The position numbers were made by a program, and so were the translations under genes. Shown here piece after piece: positions 18,340-26,304 of a stretch of 64,000 bases of DNA. Numbering within the stretch: the stretch's first letter is position 1; every line of letters starts with the position of its first letter. Source of the DNA: Nocardioides pini (GTDB lineage: Bacteria > Actinomycetota > Actinomycetes > Propionibacteriales > Nocardioidaceae); assembly GCF_026712185.1 (NCBI RefSeq), contig NZ_JAPPUX010000004.1, positions 620,001 through 684,000 on the forward strand, read 5' to 3'. The notes under the pieces are model-generated. The model searched no databases, was not told the origin of the DNA, and was given only the letters and a program-made list of their open reading frames with translations.

Positions 18340-19250
18340 GCTCGAGCTCCTCCTGCTCTCCCAGTCCCCTTGGTGGGAGATCGTAGGGCCCGCGACCGGA
18401 ACTTCGGCTGACATTTGGGGCACCAGAACGAGCTGCGCCCGGCGAGCTCACCCGTCCGGACCGGGGTGCCGCACACCAGGCACGGCTGCGACGTGCGCCG
18501 GTAGACGTAGACCTCTCCCCCGTGGTCGTCCTTGCGGGGCGCCCGCCCCATCGCCTCGGGGGTGTGCTCGGGACGCACGGTGTCGATGCGTCCGGTGCGG
18601 ACGCCTTCGGCCATGAGCTCGACGAGGTCGGCCCACATCGCCCGCCACTGGCCGCTGCGCAGCGTGTTGCCGGGGCGCAGCGGGTGGATGCGGTGCCGGA
18701 ACAGCACCTCGGCGCGGTAGACGTTGCCGACGCCGGCGAGGACCTTCTGGTCCATCAGGAGGTCGCCGATGGCGCGCGGGCTGGTCGAGATCCGCCGCCA
18801 GGCCAGGTCGGGATCGGCGTCGGGCCGCAGCGGGTCCGGGCCGAGCCGGCCGAGGATCTCGGCGCGCCGGGCGGCGCCGACCAGGTCGCAGATGATCGCG
18901 CCCCGCAGGTCGGCGTACGCCGCCGGGCGCGGGTCGGTGGGGTCGTCGAGCGTGACCAGGCGCAGCCGCACCGCCCCGACCGGGTCGGGCACGGCGGCCG
19001 CGCCGCCCTCGATGCCCGTGTGGACGTCGAGCTGGCCGATGAGCCCCAGGTGCACGTGCACGAACCGCTCGCCCTCGTGCTCCACGAAGAGGTGCTTGCC
19101 GGCGGAGTCGGCCCCGACGACCCGGGACCCGTCGAGCTGCTCGGCGTCGGCGGCGAACCGCCCCTGGGGCGAGGTGACCCGGACCCGGCGGCCCGCGAAG
19201 GCAGCGGTGAGGTCGTCGGCCAGCTTGCGGAGGGTGTGTCCCTCAGGCAT
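18336..19250 (-). CDS. Nei-type DNA glycosylase/AP lyase (Fpg/Nei family)
   Basis: A 304-residue base-excision repair enzyme. The N-terminus MPEGHT gives the catalytic P2 and E3; MPEGHT rather than MPELPE points to the Nei branch (oxidised pyrimidines). K52 in GKHLF matches the conserved lysine. The C-terminal zinc finger is CLVCG...FWCPKC. It overlaps rpiB by 8 bases and the phosphatase by 4, so the three genes form one operon. The rpiB-nei pairing is common in actinobacteria. Confidence 0.93.
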   Translation of the reverse strand: MPEGHTLRKLADDLTAAFAGRRVRVTSPQGRFAADAEQLDGSRVVGADSAGKHLFVEHEGERFVHVHLGLIGQLDVHTGIEGGAAAVPDPVGAVRLRLVTLDDPTDPRPAAYADLRGAIICDLVGAARRAEILGRLGPDPLRPDADPDLAWRRISTSPRAIGDLLMDQKVLAGVGNVYRAEVLFRHRIHPLRPGNTLRSGQWRAMWADLVELMAEGVRTGRIDTVRPEHTPEAMGRAPRKDDHGGEVYVYRRTSQPCLVCGTPVRTGELAGRSSFWCPKCQPKFRSRALRSPTKGTGRAGGARA

Positions 19251-19788
19251 CCGCGCGGTCGGCGTCGGTGTTGGTCTCTGCGCCGGTGTCGGGACCGCGG
19301 AGCGCGGACTCCGGGAGCGGCGGCAGCTCGCCCGTCTCGTCGTAGGTGGAGAGCTGACCGATGCGACGCACGTGGCGCTCGTCGCCCGAGAAGTCCGTGG
19401 AGAGGAAGATCTCCACGAAACGGGTCATGTCGTCCACCGGGTGCATGCGGCCGCCGACGGAGACGACGTTGGCGTCGTTGTGCTCGCGGGCCAGCGCGGC
19501 CGTCTCGTCCGACCAGGCGAGCGCGCACCGGATGCCCTCCACCTTGTTGGCCGCGATCTGCTCGCCGTTGCCCGAGCCGCCGATCACCACGCCCAGGCTG
19601 TCGAGGCCCTCGGCCCGGTCGGCGGCGACCCCCTCGGCCGCGCGCAGGCAGAAGCAGGGGTAGTCGTCGAGGGCGTCGTAGACGAACGGACCGTGGTCGA
19701 CGGCCTCGTAGCCGTGGTCGACCAGCCAGGTCAACAGGTGGTCCTTCAGCTCGAGGCCGGCGTGGTCGGAGCCCAGGTGTACGCGCAT
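19243..19788 (-). CDS. rpiB: Ribose-5-phosphate isomerase B (RpiB/LacAB family)
   Basis: A 181-residue enzyme interconverting ribose-5-phosphate and ribulose-5-phosphate. GSDHAG at residues 6-11 and the phosphate-binding GGSGNGE near 80 are the family signatures. The start is ATG at 19788 (MRVHLGSDHAG), matching family members; an upstream extension would add about 30 non-conserved residues. It is the first gene of the rpiB-nei-phosphatase operon. The C-terminus has a polar extension after the fold. Confidence 0.93.
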   Translation of the reverse strand: MRVHLGSDHAGLELKDHLLTWLVDHGYEAVDHGPFVYDALDDYPCFCLRAAEGVAADRAEGLDSLGVVIGGSGNGEQIAANKVEGIRCALAWSDETAALAREHNDANVVSVGGRMHPVDDMTRFVEIFLSTDFSGDERHVRRIGQLSTYDETGELPPLPESALRGPDTGAETNTDADRADA

Positions 19789-19906
19789 GGGAGGAGTTTG
19801 GCAGAGCCGGACCACGCGGACCGAGGCGGATGCCCGAGGCTGTGGACACGCCCGAGGAGGCGGGTCGCGTGCGAACACCCGGGCACCTGCGGTGGAGCTC
19901 GCGCTC

Positions 19907-19936
19907 TTGACTCGTGTCGCTTGATCATGAGATAAT
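19907..19936 (+). promoter_or_regulatory. Sigma-70-like promoter of the HNH nuclease gene
   Basis: TTGACT at 19907-19912 and GATAAT at 19931-19936 are separated by 18 bases, a good vegetative promoter by eye. The -10 element overlaps the first base of the LexA box. Confidence 0.65.
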
Positions 19937-19951
19937 CGAACACATGTTCGA
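19936..19951. promoter_or_regulatory. LexA (SOS) box
   Basis: TCGAACACATGTTCGA is a perfect inverted repeat and an exact match to the actinobacterial LexA consensus TCGAAC-N4-GTTCGA. It lies directly on the -10 element and 16 bases before the start codon, an ideal repressor position. Confidence 0.85.
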
Positions 19952-19967
19952 TCAATGAGGAGGACGG

Positions 19968-21308
19968 ATGGCAGGCCGAGCGGAGGGTAACGTGTGGGAG
20001 CCCGACGACCTGCACGCGCTTGCCGACCTCGTTGCCGTCCTCGCGCCCGCCACGACGGGAACCGACCTGCTCGACCAGCTCGAGGCCCTCGAACGGATCA
20101 AGTCCGCGGCCGCTGCCGCGCAGGCCGTCATCTCGGCCACCTTCGCTGACGCCGCCGACAGCGAGGACCTGCCGGCGTCCGGCCGGCGCACGCCGCCGCG
20201 GGCGATGTCGATCGGCGCCGAGGTCGCGCTCGCGACGCTGGCCAGTCCGTACGCCGGTGAGCAGCGGGTGCTGCTCTCTCGCCGACTGCGCGACCACCTC
20301 CCACTGACGCTGGCCGCGCTCGCTCGCGGCGAGCTCACCGAGGAGCGAGCCTTCGCGGTGGCCCGCGAGGTCGCCCACCTGACACCCGAGCAGCGCAGGC
20401 GCGTCGACGAAGACGTGGCGCCCCGGTTGACCGGTCTCGGTGACGCCCGGCTCCGCGCCGCCGTGCGCCGCTCGTGCCTGACCCACGCCGCCGAGTCCGA
20501 GACCCGACGCTGTCGGCGCGCCCGTGCCGATCGCCGGGTCACCTCGCGTCGTCTCGACGACGGCACCGGCCAGCTCATCGCCACCCTTCCCATCGAGGTC
20601 CTTGCCGCCGTCCGCTCAGCCCTCGACACCGCCGCCACCACCGCCCGGGCCGCGGGCGACGAGCGCACGTCCGGGCAGGTCCGCGCCGACACCCTCGCCG
20701 CCCGGGTCACCGGCAACCAGAGCGTCACCGACGCCGTGCCGGTGCGGGTCAACCTGGTCATCGGGGTCGAGTCCCTCCTCGGCACGGGCACCGAGCCCGG
20801 CTTCGTCCAAGGCGAGGGCTTCCTGCCCGCAGCCCTGTGCACGGCGTGGGTGCGCCGCGCCAGCGACTCGGCGAAGACCACCCTGCGCCGGCTCTTCGCC
20901 AGCCCCGACGACCGCGCGCTCGTCGCGATGGAGTCCACCAACCGCCGCTTCGACGGCCAGCTCGCCGAGCTGATCGACCTCCGAGACGCCGGGACCTGCC
21001 GCACCCCAGGCTGCAACGCCCCCATCCGCCACCACGACCACGTGACCGGGGTGGACGACGGCGGACCGACTGCCACAAGCAACGGCCAGGGGCTGTGCGA
21101 GCGCTGCAACTACGTGAAGGAATCGCCCGGGTGGGCCTCCTGGGTCGCCGAGCCCGGCGACACCAGGCTCCACGAGGTCCACGGCGTCACCGAGCACCTC
21201 CGCATCCTCAGATCCACGGCACCACCACTCCCCGGCGGACCCGCCGGAACCGTCGACTACTCCCCCTACGAGCTCCGGCTTGCCAGCAACTACACCCTGG
21301 CGTCGTAG
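19968..21308 (+). CDS. DUF222/HNH endonuclease domain protein (13E12-like), SOS-controlled
   Basis: A 446-residue protein with an alpha-helical DUF222 region (about 20-300) and a C-terminal HNH domain. The latter starts at CRTPGCNAP and continues through HHDHV to GLCERCNYVKE, so the metal-site histidines and the zinc-binding cysteines are intact. GAGGAGGA precedes the ATG at 19968. Related proteins form the large 13E12 family of actinobacteria, several of which carry LexA boxes; this one has a perfect box on its promoter. The target DNA and role (repair, mobile-element or defence nuclease) are unknown. Confidence 0.88.
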   Translation: MAGRAEGNVWEPDDLHALADLVAVLAPATTGTDLLDQLEALERIKSAAAAAQAVISATFADAADSEDLPASGRRTPPRAMSIGAEVALATLASPYAGEQRVLLSRRLRDHLPLTLAALARGELTEERAFAVAREVAHLTPEQRRRVDEDVAPRLTGLGDARLRAAVRRSCLTHAAESETRRCRRARADRRVTSRRLDDGTGQLIATLPIEVLAAVRSALDTAATTARAAGDERTSGQVRADTLAARVTGNQSVTDAVPVRVNLVIGVESLLGTGTEPGFVQGEGFLPAALCTAWVRRASDSAKTTLRRLFASPDDRALVAMESTNRRFDGQLAELIDLRDAGTCRTPGCNAPIRHHDHVTGVDDGGPTATSNGQGLCERCNYVKESPGWASWVAEPGDTRLHEVHGVTEHLRILRSTAPPLPGGPAGTVDYSPYELRLASNYTLAS

Positions 21309-21385
21309 TCCCGGGCTTTCGCGGCACTGTTCATTCGGTTCGGATCATCCTGCCCGGAGGCACCGGAGGTCACCGGTCGCTCCCA

Positions 21386-21420
21386 CGCGGCAGATCCGTG
21401 CGCTCATCGCGACAGATCCG
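21386..21420. repeat. Two tandem copies of the CGCGGCAGATCCG repeat
   Basis: CGCGGCAGATCCG at 21386-21398 is followed at 21408-21420 by CGCGACAGATCCG (one mismatch). The motif recurs exactly at 21964 and 25337. The copies fall between genes of the accessory region. Confidence 0.6.
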
Positions 21421-21421
21421 G

Positions 21422-21873
21422 TCATTCGCCGGGAACGGCAGCGTCCAGCACGCGCTGGATGAGCGACGTCGTGGAGATCGTGGAGGTACGTGCGACGTGC
21501 ACGAAACGTCCATCGGCGACGGCGGGGCCGTAGACAGCCGACGCTGCCTCGAGTGACAGGTCATCGCCATGCACCACCGTCGAGATCGCGTGTTCCTCCA
21601 AGAACTCCGCTGTCACTCGGTCCGGGGAGTCGGCGATCACCTCGTCGACGTACCTGCACGCCTCGATGACCGCGACGCGCTCCGCGAGCGTCATGATCGG
21701 ACGCCGTTTGTACGAGGCAACCGTCTCGTCGGACAAGACGCCGACCACCAGCCAGTCGCCATGACTGCGAGCCTCTCGAAGGAACGCGACGTGGCCAGGT
21801 GGAACAGGTCTCCGACCATGTCGACGTAGACCCTCGACGAGGGTCGCGCTTCAGCGCCGGGGTCATCTGTCAT
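21422..21873 (-). pseudogene. Frameshifted cytidylyltransferase-family (nucleotidyl transferase) gene
   Basis: The reading starts at 21873 (MTDDPGAEARPSSRVYVDMVGDLFHL) and continues in a second frame as LVVGVLSDETVASYKRRPIMTLAERVAVI to VHGDDL and the terminal STTSLIQRVL. Together these make one glycerol-3-phosphate/ethanolamine-phosphate cytidylyltransferase-like protein. Adding one G in the CTGGCCAC at about 21793-21796 restores LGHVAFLREARSHGDW, joining both halves. The break lies inside the catalytic HxGH motif (FHLGH), so the gene is inactive unless the base is a sequencing error. No intact partner gene of a lipid or wall pathway is adjacent. Confidence 0.8.
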
Positions 21874-21943
21874 CGGCGCATCCTGGTTCGTCGGGGAGCA
21901 CGGCTACTTTCAGTTCGTCGAGACGGTACCCGCGCGCACATCG

Positions 21944-21978
21944 GCATGAGCGGACGCACGGGTCGCGGCAGATCCGGG
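21944..21978. repeat. Copy A of a ~33-bp dispersed repeat
   Basis: The sequence runs from GCATGAGCGGACGCACG to CGCGGCAGATCCGGG. It matches 25319-25351 with one substitution and a 2-base gap. The 12-bp start ATGAGCGGACGC recurs at 23658-23669, on the other side of the IS110 gene. Confidence 0.7.
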
Positions 21979-22031
21979 CGAGCCTGGCCGCCCTCAACGC
22001 GGCATAGAAACACGTTCTGAGCGCTGGCTCT

Positions 22032-22098
22032 GGACGGAGGAACGTCCCCCTGCTGCGCTTGTCGGGCTTGGTGTCCCATCGCAGACAGGAGGACGTTC
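22032..22098 (+). ncRNA. Structured leader of the IS110 transposase, possible bridge-RNA region
   Basis: The leader can fold in two exclusive ways. One is a local hairpin GGACG/CGTCC (22032-22036 with 22043-22047). The other is a longer-range 8-bp stem, GAACGTCC at 22040-22047 with GGACGTTC at 22091-22098, which would bury the region just before the ATG. Group IS110 elements are known to make a guide (bridge) RNA from the end preceding the transposase. Assigning that role here is inference; no expression or loop-to-target match was tested. Confidence 0.35.
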
Positions 22099-23448
22099 AT
22101 GACCAACGGTAATGGCGTGAGCCGGGGTGATCGGAACCGGAATGCTCGGCTCGCTCGGCTCCGTGAGCTGGTGCCGGTGAGCAACGCGATCGTCGGGATC
22201 GACCTGGCCGATCGCAAGCAGATGGTCGTGGTGTGCGACCACGACTCCAAGGTGCTGGCCCGCAAGACATTCCGGTGCCGGGCCTGGGATCTCGGTGTCG
22301 CGTTGGACTGGGCAGCGCAGCGTGCTGCAGCCAGCGGCTTTGCTGGAGCGACGGTGGCGTGCGAGCCGACCGGTCACCGGTGGCGAGTGCTCGGGCAGCT
22401 CGCCGCGGACCGTGACATGTCGTTCGTTTGTGTGCAGCCGATCCAGACGTCCTGGGCTCGGCGCAGCGAGGACCTGACCTTCGACAAGACCGACGACAAG
22501 GACGCCATCCTGATCGCCAGGCTCACCGCCCAGCTCCGCTGCTACGACCCCGAACCAGTCGATGAGACGGGCCGGCTCCGTCATCTTGGTGCCCGGCGGG
22601 AACGGCTGATCGTCGACGCGGGCGCTCAGGTCCGCCAGATCCGCGACCTGCTCGAGTGCGTGTGGCCGGCGGCGCTGGAGACCGCGAACTACCCGTTCCG
22701 GTCCAAGACCTGGCCGGCTGCGCTGTGGGTGATCTTGGACCGTGACGGCGGCGACCTGGCCCGCACCCGACGCCTCGGCCTGGCCCGGTTCGAGAGCGCC
22801 GCGCGCCGCGAGGTCCTCAAGCGTGGCGGGCAGAGGCCGTGCCTGCGGATCGTCCGCAAGCTCTACACCGCGCTGGCCGACCCGACCGGCGTCACAGCGC
22901 ACCGACGCGGCGCGTTGGAGCGGGTGCAGCTGCTGCTGGAGGACTGGGCCGAGACCCAGCGCAAGCTCGCCGACACCGAAACCCGGATGACCACGGTCCT
23001 CGACGAGCTCGGCCTCACCGAACTCGCCACCAGCATCCATGGGCTGTCGCCGGTGGGTGCTGCGGCGATCCTCGCCGAGACCGGTGACCCGACCCGGTTC
23101 GCCACCGCCCGGGCGTTGGTCAAGCACGCCGGTCTGGCCCCGCGGGAGAAGAAGTCCGGCACCTTCACCGGCAAGAGCAAGCTCACCGGCCAGGGCCGGC
23201 CAAAGCTCCGGTTGGCGGCCTGGCGCGCGGTCTGGGGAGCGTTGCAGACCAACACCGTCTACGCCGCCCGCTACCGACACCTCACCACCCGCGAGACCAA
23301 CAAGCTCACCGCCACCCAAGCCCAAAGCGTCATCGCCGCGGCGATCCTGCGGCACCTGCACGCGGTGATCACCACCGGCCAAGCCTGGGACCCGGTCATC
23401 GCCGCTCACGGCACCCGGCGCAGGGAGGCGGTCACGATCGCGGCCTGA
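22099..23448 (+). CDS. IS110-family transposase (DEDD recombinase)
   Basis: A 449-residue protein. The N-terminal RuvC-like DEDD domain has acidic residues in IVGIDLADRKQMV (about 32-44), ACEPTGHRW (about 96-104) and FDKTDDKDAILIARL (about 130-145). The C-terminal Tnp_20 domain contains HGLSPVGAAAILAETGD and the TGKSKLTGQGRPKLR region thought to hold the catalytic serine. The frame is intact. CAGGAGGA precedes the ATG at 22099. IS110 enzymes insert by a serine-assisted, RNA-guided mechanism without classical inverted repeats. Confidence 0.93.
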   Translation: MTNGNGVSRGDRNRNARLARLRELVPVSNAIVGIDLADRKQMVVVCDHDSKVLARKTFRCRAWDLGVALDWAAQRAAASGFAGATVACEPTGHRWRVLGQLAADRDMSFVCVQPIQTSWARRSEDLTFDKTDDKDAILIARLTAQLRCYDPEPVDETGRLRHLGARRERLIVDAGAQVRQIRDLLECVWPAALETANYPFRSKTWPAALWVILDRDGGDLARTRRLGLARFESAARREVLKRGGQRPCLRIVRKLYTALADPTGVTAHRRGALERVQLLLEDWAETQRKLADTETRMTTVLDELGLTELATSIHGLSPVGAAAILAETGDPTRFATARALVKHAGLAPREKKSGTFTGKSKLTGQGRPKLRLAAWRAVWGALQTNTVYAARYRHLTTRETNKLTATQAQSVIAAAILRHLHAVITTGQAWDPVIAAHGTRRREAVTIAA

Positions 23449-23820
23449 TCAGTAGGCGGGGCATCAAGTTGACGGTCGGGGCAAGCCCTACGCGGCATTG
23501 AGGACCACGAGTACCTCGTCGCTCATCGCGGGCAGCCCCGTCCGTCGTCTCCTCAACCCGATTACACGCTGCCGGGCACAGCCCGATTCACCGCTATGCA
23601 GGGACAGACGACGGACGCGGCACCGAACAGATGCTTGACGCAAACCGCCTTACGCTGATGAGCGGACGCTTTGGAGAAGCCGTCCTCCGTCTTCTATCGA
23701 GGTCGCTGCTTGCTCTGCGCTGTCAGACCGCGGACGGGCCGCCGGGCCGTCCCGGGGAGGGCTACGGCCCGGCTGCTACCTCACCCGCTGCGGGGCACAC
23801 GAGACGCGCCTATCGCTGGG
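23449..23820. other. Non-coding region after the IS110 transposase
   Basis: There are 372 bases with no supported gene. It holds the putative right end of the element (ACGCGGCAT, 23490-23498), a 12-bp inverted repeat with a 55-nt loop (23539-23617), and a copy of ATGAGCGGACGC at 23658-23669. Short reading frames here have no recognisable content. Confidence 0.5.
23539..23617. repeat. 12-bp perfect inverted repeat with a 55-nt structured loop
   Basis: CGTCCGTCGTCT (23539-23550) pairs with AGACGACGGACG (23606-23617). The loop contains two copies of CCCGATT and a small GCTG/CAGC hairpin. It is not followed by a gene in a way that suggests a simple terminator. Its role is unknown. Confidence 0.5.
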
Positions 23821-25096
23821 TCAGATGCGCTTCTCGCATCCCCGAATCGTCTCGCCCTGGCACACGTCGCGCCCCTTTTGACCCCGCACGCTGTCGTTGC
23901 CAGGGCCGCCGATGAGGCGGTCATCGCCGTAGTTCCCGGTGATGTAGTCGTTGCCAGGGCCGCCGTCGATCGTGGCCTCGTAGTCGGAGCACCGAGGCGG
24001 GGTCAAAGAGTCTGCGAGATAACTCTTGAGCTTGTAGTCAACGTAGAGTCCGTCCCCGCCCTTCATTCCCTTGAGCGTCGTCCGGCACGCGGCGACCCTG
24101 ATGAAGTCCGTGCGGTCGGTGCCGATGACGACGGCACGCTTCGCGGCCACGGCGAGGCCATTGAAGTCGCTGACGCGGATCGAGTCCGTGACGCCCGCCT
24201 TGGTGGCCGTCACCCGGGAACGGCTCAGGTCGGCGCGCACCCGGTCGTGGCTCTTGAGGTCGAGCAGCAGTGTGTTGCGCCCGATGTCGCCCTTGATCCG
24301 CGTCGCCTTTCCGCCCAGGCTGTTCGACTCGTAAAGGTCGTTGCCGCTGCCGAGCGCGATGTCGCGGTCATACGTCCTCGGCGTTGACCTTGATGTGTTC
24401 AATGCGGTCGGTTCCGCGGAACGTGAACCGTCCGTACTTGGCCGACGTAGTGAAACCGAGCCGGGCGAACCGGCCCGTCCAGGTGAGTTTCGTGTCGCCC
24501 CCCGTCACCGTGCCGCTGGCGTCCATGGTGACGTCGCCGTTGGCGGATCGAACGCTCAAGAGGCCGGTGCCGATGCTGTAGCCGACCGCAGACACCGCGC
24601 CCGGGGCGGTTTGGATGCCGCTCCACCTGACGTCGCCGCTGTCGCCGAGGTCGATGATGTCGGCGTTCGGCTGGCCAGGCATGCCGGAGATGACGAGGCC
24701 GGCGGTCCAGCTGAGGCGGATGACGTCAGCCTCGGTGTCGGTGCCGTCGACGGTGCCCGCGTGGATCGTGGATCCGCTGCGCTCGGAGGGGATGAACGTG
24801 TCGGCCCCCGCGCCGAGGATGACGACGACGAAAGTGGAGGTGCCGGTGACGGAGTCGTAGCTGCTGCGCTCGCCGGTCGCGCACACGAGGTCATCGCCGC
24901 CGAGCGCGTCGACTCGCGTCGCATCGTTCGTGACGATGACGTCCGCGTCCTCCGTTCCGGTGATCTGACCCCCGGGCGTCCCGACGATGGTTGCCGCCTG
25001 CCCCTGACATGTCTCGCCCGCTGCGGCGGCCGTGCCCACTGGCGCGAGCAGAGCAGCGCCCAGCAACGCGACGGCGCTCAGACTGATCGTCCCCAT
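23821..25096 (-). pseudogene. Frameshifted secreted RTX-like (calcium-binding repeat) protein
   Basis: The first part (25096 to about 24368) has a signal peptide (MGTISLSAVALLGAALLAPVGTAAAA) and a beta-rich region with GGDDLVCATG. It stops just after IEHIKVNAEDV at a TGA. The same protein continues in another frame as YDRDIALGSGNDLYES and ends with GGPGND- and GDDRLIGGPGND-type nonapeptide repeats that bind calcium in RTX proteins. The break lies near 24368-24378. Read through, it would be about 420 residues. AGGGGAATC precedes the ATG at 25096. It is either a decayed gene or a sequencing error. Confidence 0.7.
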
Positions 25097-25420
25097 GATT
25101 CCCCTGATCGTTGACGAACCCGTATGACTACGCAACGGATCGAAAGGTTGTCACGACCCGCTGACGGAGACTGGGCCGCCCCGGGGGATGGGTCGACCCG
25201 CCCGACGAACACAAAGTCAGCCAGACTCAGTGAAGGCCCTGACGTCGTGAAACGCGGTTGCCGTAGGGGAGGTGGTGTGCACGCCTCACAGTCGGCAATG
25301 CGAAGGTGCGCCGACCAAGCATGAGCGGATGCACGTCGCGGCAGATCCGGGTGTCTCGGTCCACCTCATTCGTGCAGCTCGTCATCCTCACCGAGAGCGG
25401 GCCGACTCCGACGCGGCGGT
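25097..25420. other. Intergenic region upstream of the RTX-like gene
   Basis: About 320 bases between the RTX-like gene start and the end of the hydrolase gene. It contains repeat copy B (25319-25351) and no supported gene. Confidence 0.5.
25319..25351. repeat. Copy B of the ~33-bp dispersed repeat
   Basis: It runs from GCATGAGCGGATGCACG to CGCGGCAGATCCGGG. It is nearly identical to copy A at 21944-21978, 3.4 kb away. Together with the copies at 21386 it frames the degraded accessory segment. Confidence 0.7.
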
Positions 25421-26299
25421 TCAGGCAGTCGTGAGGTGCTGGTCGAGCCAGCCGGCCACCTGGCGCACGAGCGGCTCCGACGCCGTGAAGGCCGCGTGCC
25501 GCCAGAAGCCGTGGGTCTGGCCCAGGCAGCGGATGCCGACGACCTCGACGCCGGCCTCCGCGACCCGTCGGGCGAGCTCCTCACCCTCGTCGCGCAGCGG
25601 GTCGGCCTCCGCGGTGGCGACGAAGGTGGGCGGGAGCGTGTGCAGGTGCTCGGAGAGCAGCGGCGCGAGGTCGGGGTCGTCGTAGTCGGCCTCGGTGCGG
25701 GCGTACTGCTCCCAGTACCAGCGCGCCTCGGCCGGGTCGAAGCCCGACTCCTCCCCGTGCCGCCACGACGGGAAGGCCCCTCGCGGGTCGAGGAACGGGT
25801 AGACCAGCGCGACCGCGGCGAAGAAGCCGGGGTTGCGCAAGGCAGCGACGAGGGCGAGGTTGGCGCCTGCCGAGTCGCCGTGGGCGGCGTACGGCCCGGG
25901 CGGGCCCTCGCGACGGAGCCAGCCCACCACCGTGTCGAGGTCGTCGGGCGCGGCCGGGAACGGGTCCTCGGGCGGTCGGCGGTAGTCCACGTTCAGGACC
26001 GCCCGCCGACCACGGTTGGCCATCCGCCGGGCGATGCCGTCGTGGACGTCGATGTCGTTGAGCACGAAGCCCCCGCCGTGCGCGTGCACGACGAGCCCCG
26101 GCGCGGGGTCGGCCGGGACGTAGAGCCGGCAGCGCACCCCGTCGGCGTCGACGTCCTCGACCGACGCGACCTCCTCGCGCGGCAGGCGCAGGCTGGCGAG
26201 GCGGGCCTCCTCGCGGTGGGCAGCGAGGTCGAAGCCGGGAGCGCTGAGCGTGGGGCTGTCGTCGGCCTCGAGGGCCGCCCGCACCTCTGGGTACATCAC
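25421..26299 (-). CDS. Alpha/beta hydrolase (hormone-sensitive-lipase-type esterase)
   Basis: A 292-residue protein. The oxyanion-hole motif HGGGF is at residues 74-78. The nucleophile S143 lies in GDSAG, D233 in EADPLRDEG and H263 in QTHGFW, a complete triad. The motif pattern is that of the HSL/Est family acting on short acyl or aryl esters; the substrate is unknown. Two consecutive ATG codons open the frame; either may be used. It is 5 bases downstream of the LURP-like gene and so probably the third gene of the metG transcript. Confidence 0.92.
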   Translation of the reverse strand: MMYPEVRAALEADDSPTLSAPGFDLAAHREEARLASLRLPREEVASVEDVDADGVRCRLYVPADPAPGLVVHAHGGGFVLNDIDVHDGIARRMANRGRRAVLNVDYRRPPEDPFPAAPDDLDTVVGWLRREGPPGPYAAHGDSAGANLALVAALRNPGFFAAVALVYPFLDPRGAFPSWRHGEESGFDPAEARWYWEQYARTEADYDDPDLAPLLSEHLHTLPPTFVATAEADPLRDEGEELARRVAEAGVEVVGIRCLGQTHGFWRHAAFTASEPLVRQVAGWLDQHLTTA

Positions 26300-26304
26300 G
26301 GTCG

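Larger units (their letters stand above)
22006..23498 (+). mobile_element. IS110-family insertion sequence (boundaries tentative)
   Basis: The element contains one DEDD-type transposase gene. ACGCGGCAT occurs at 21997-22005 and 23490-23498, about 1.49 kb apart, a normal length for IS110 elements. These elements do not make long target duplications but often share similar sequence at target and element end, so the repeat may mark the junctions. Ends are otherwise unmarked because the family lacks terminal inverted repeats. A wider alternative is bounded by the 12-bp repeats at 21946 and 23658. Confidence 0.5.

Noticed and set aside
22099-23448. Classical DDE transposon with terminal inverted repeats
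   Set aside because: No inverted repeats bracket the gene, and the protein has DEDD/Tnp_20 motifs of IS110.
23671-24387. A plus-strand frame after the IS110 gene
   Set aside because: It is mostly antisense to the RTX-like remnant and has no recognisable motif.
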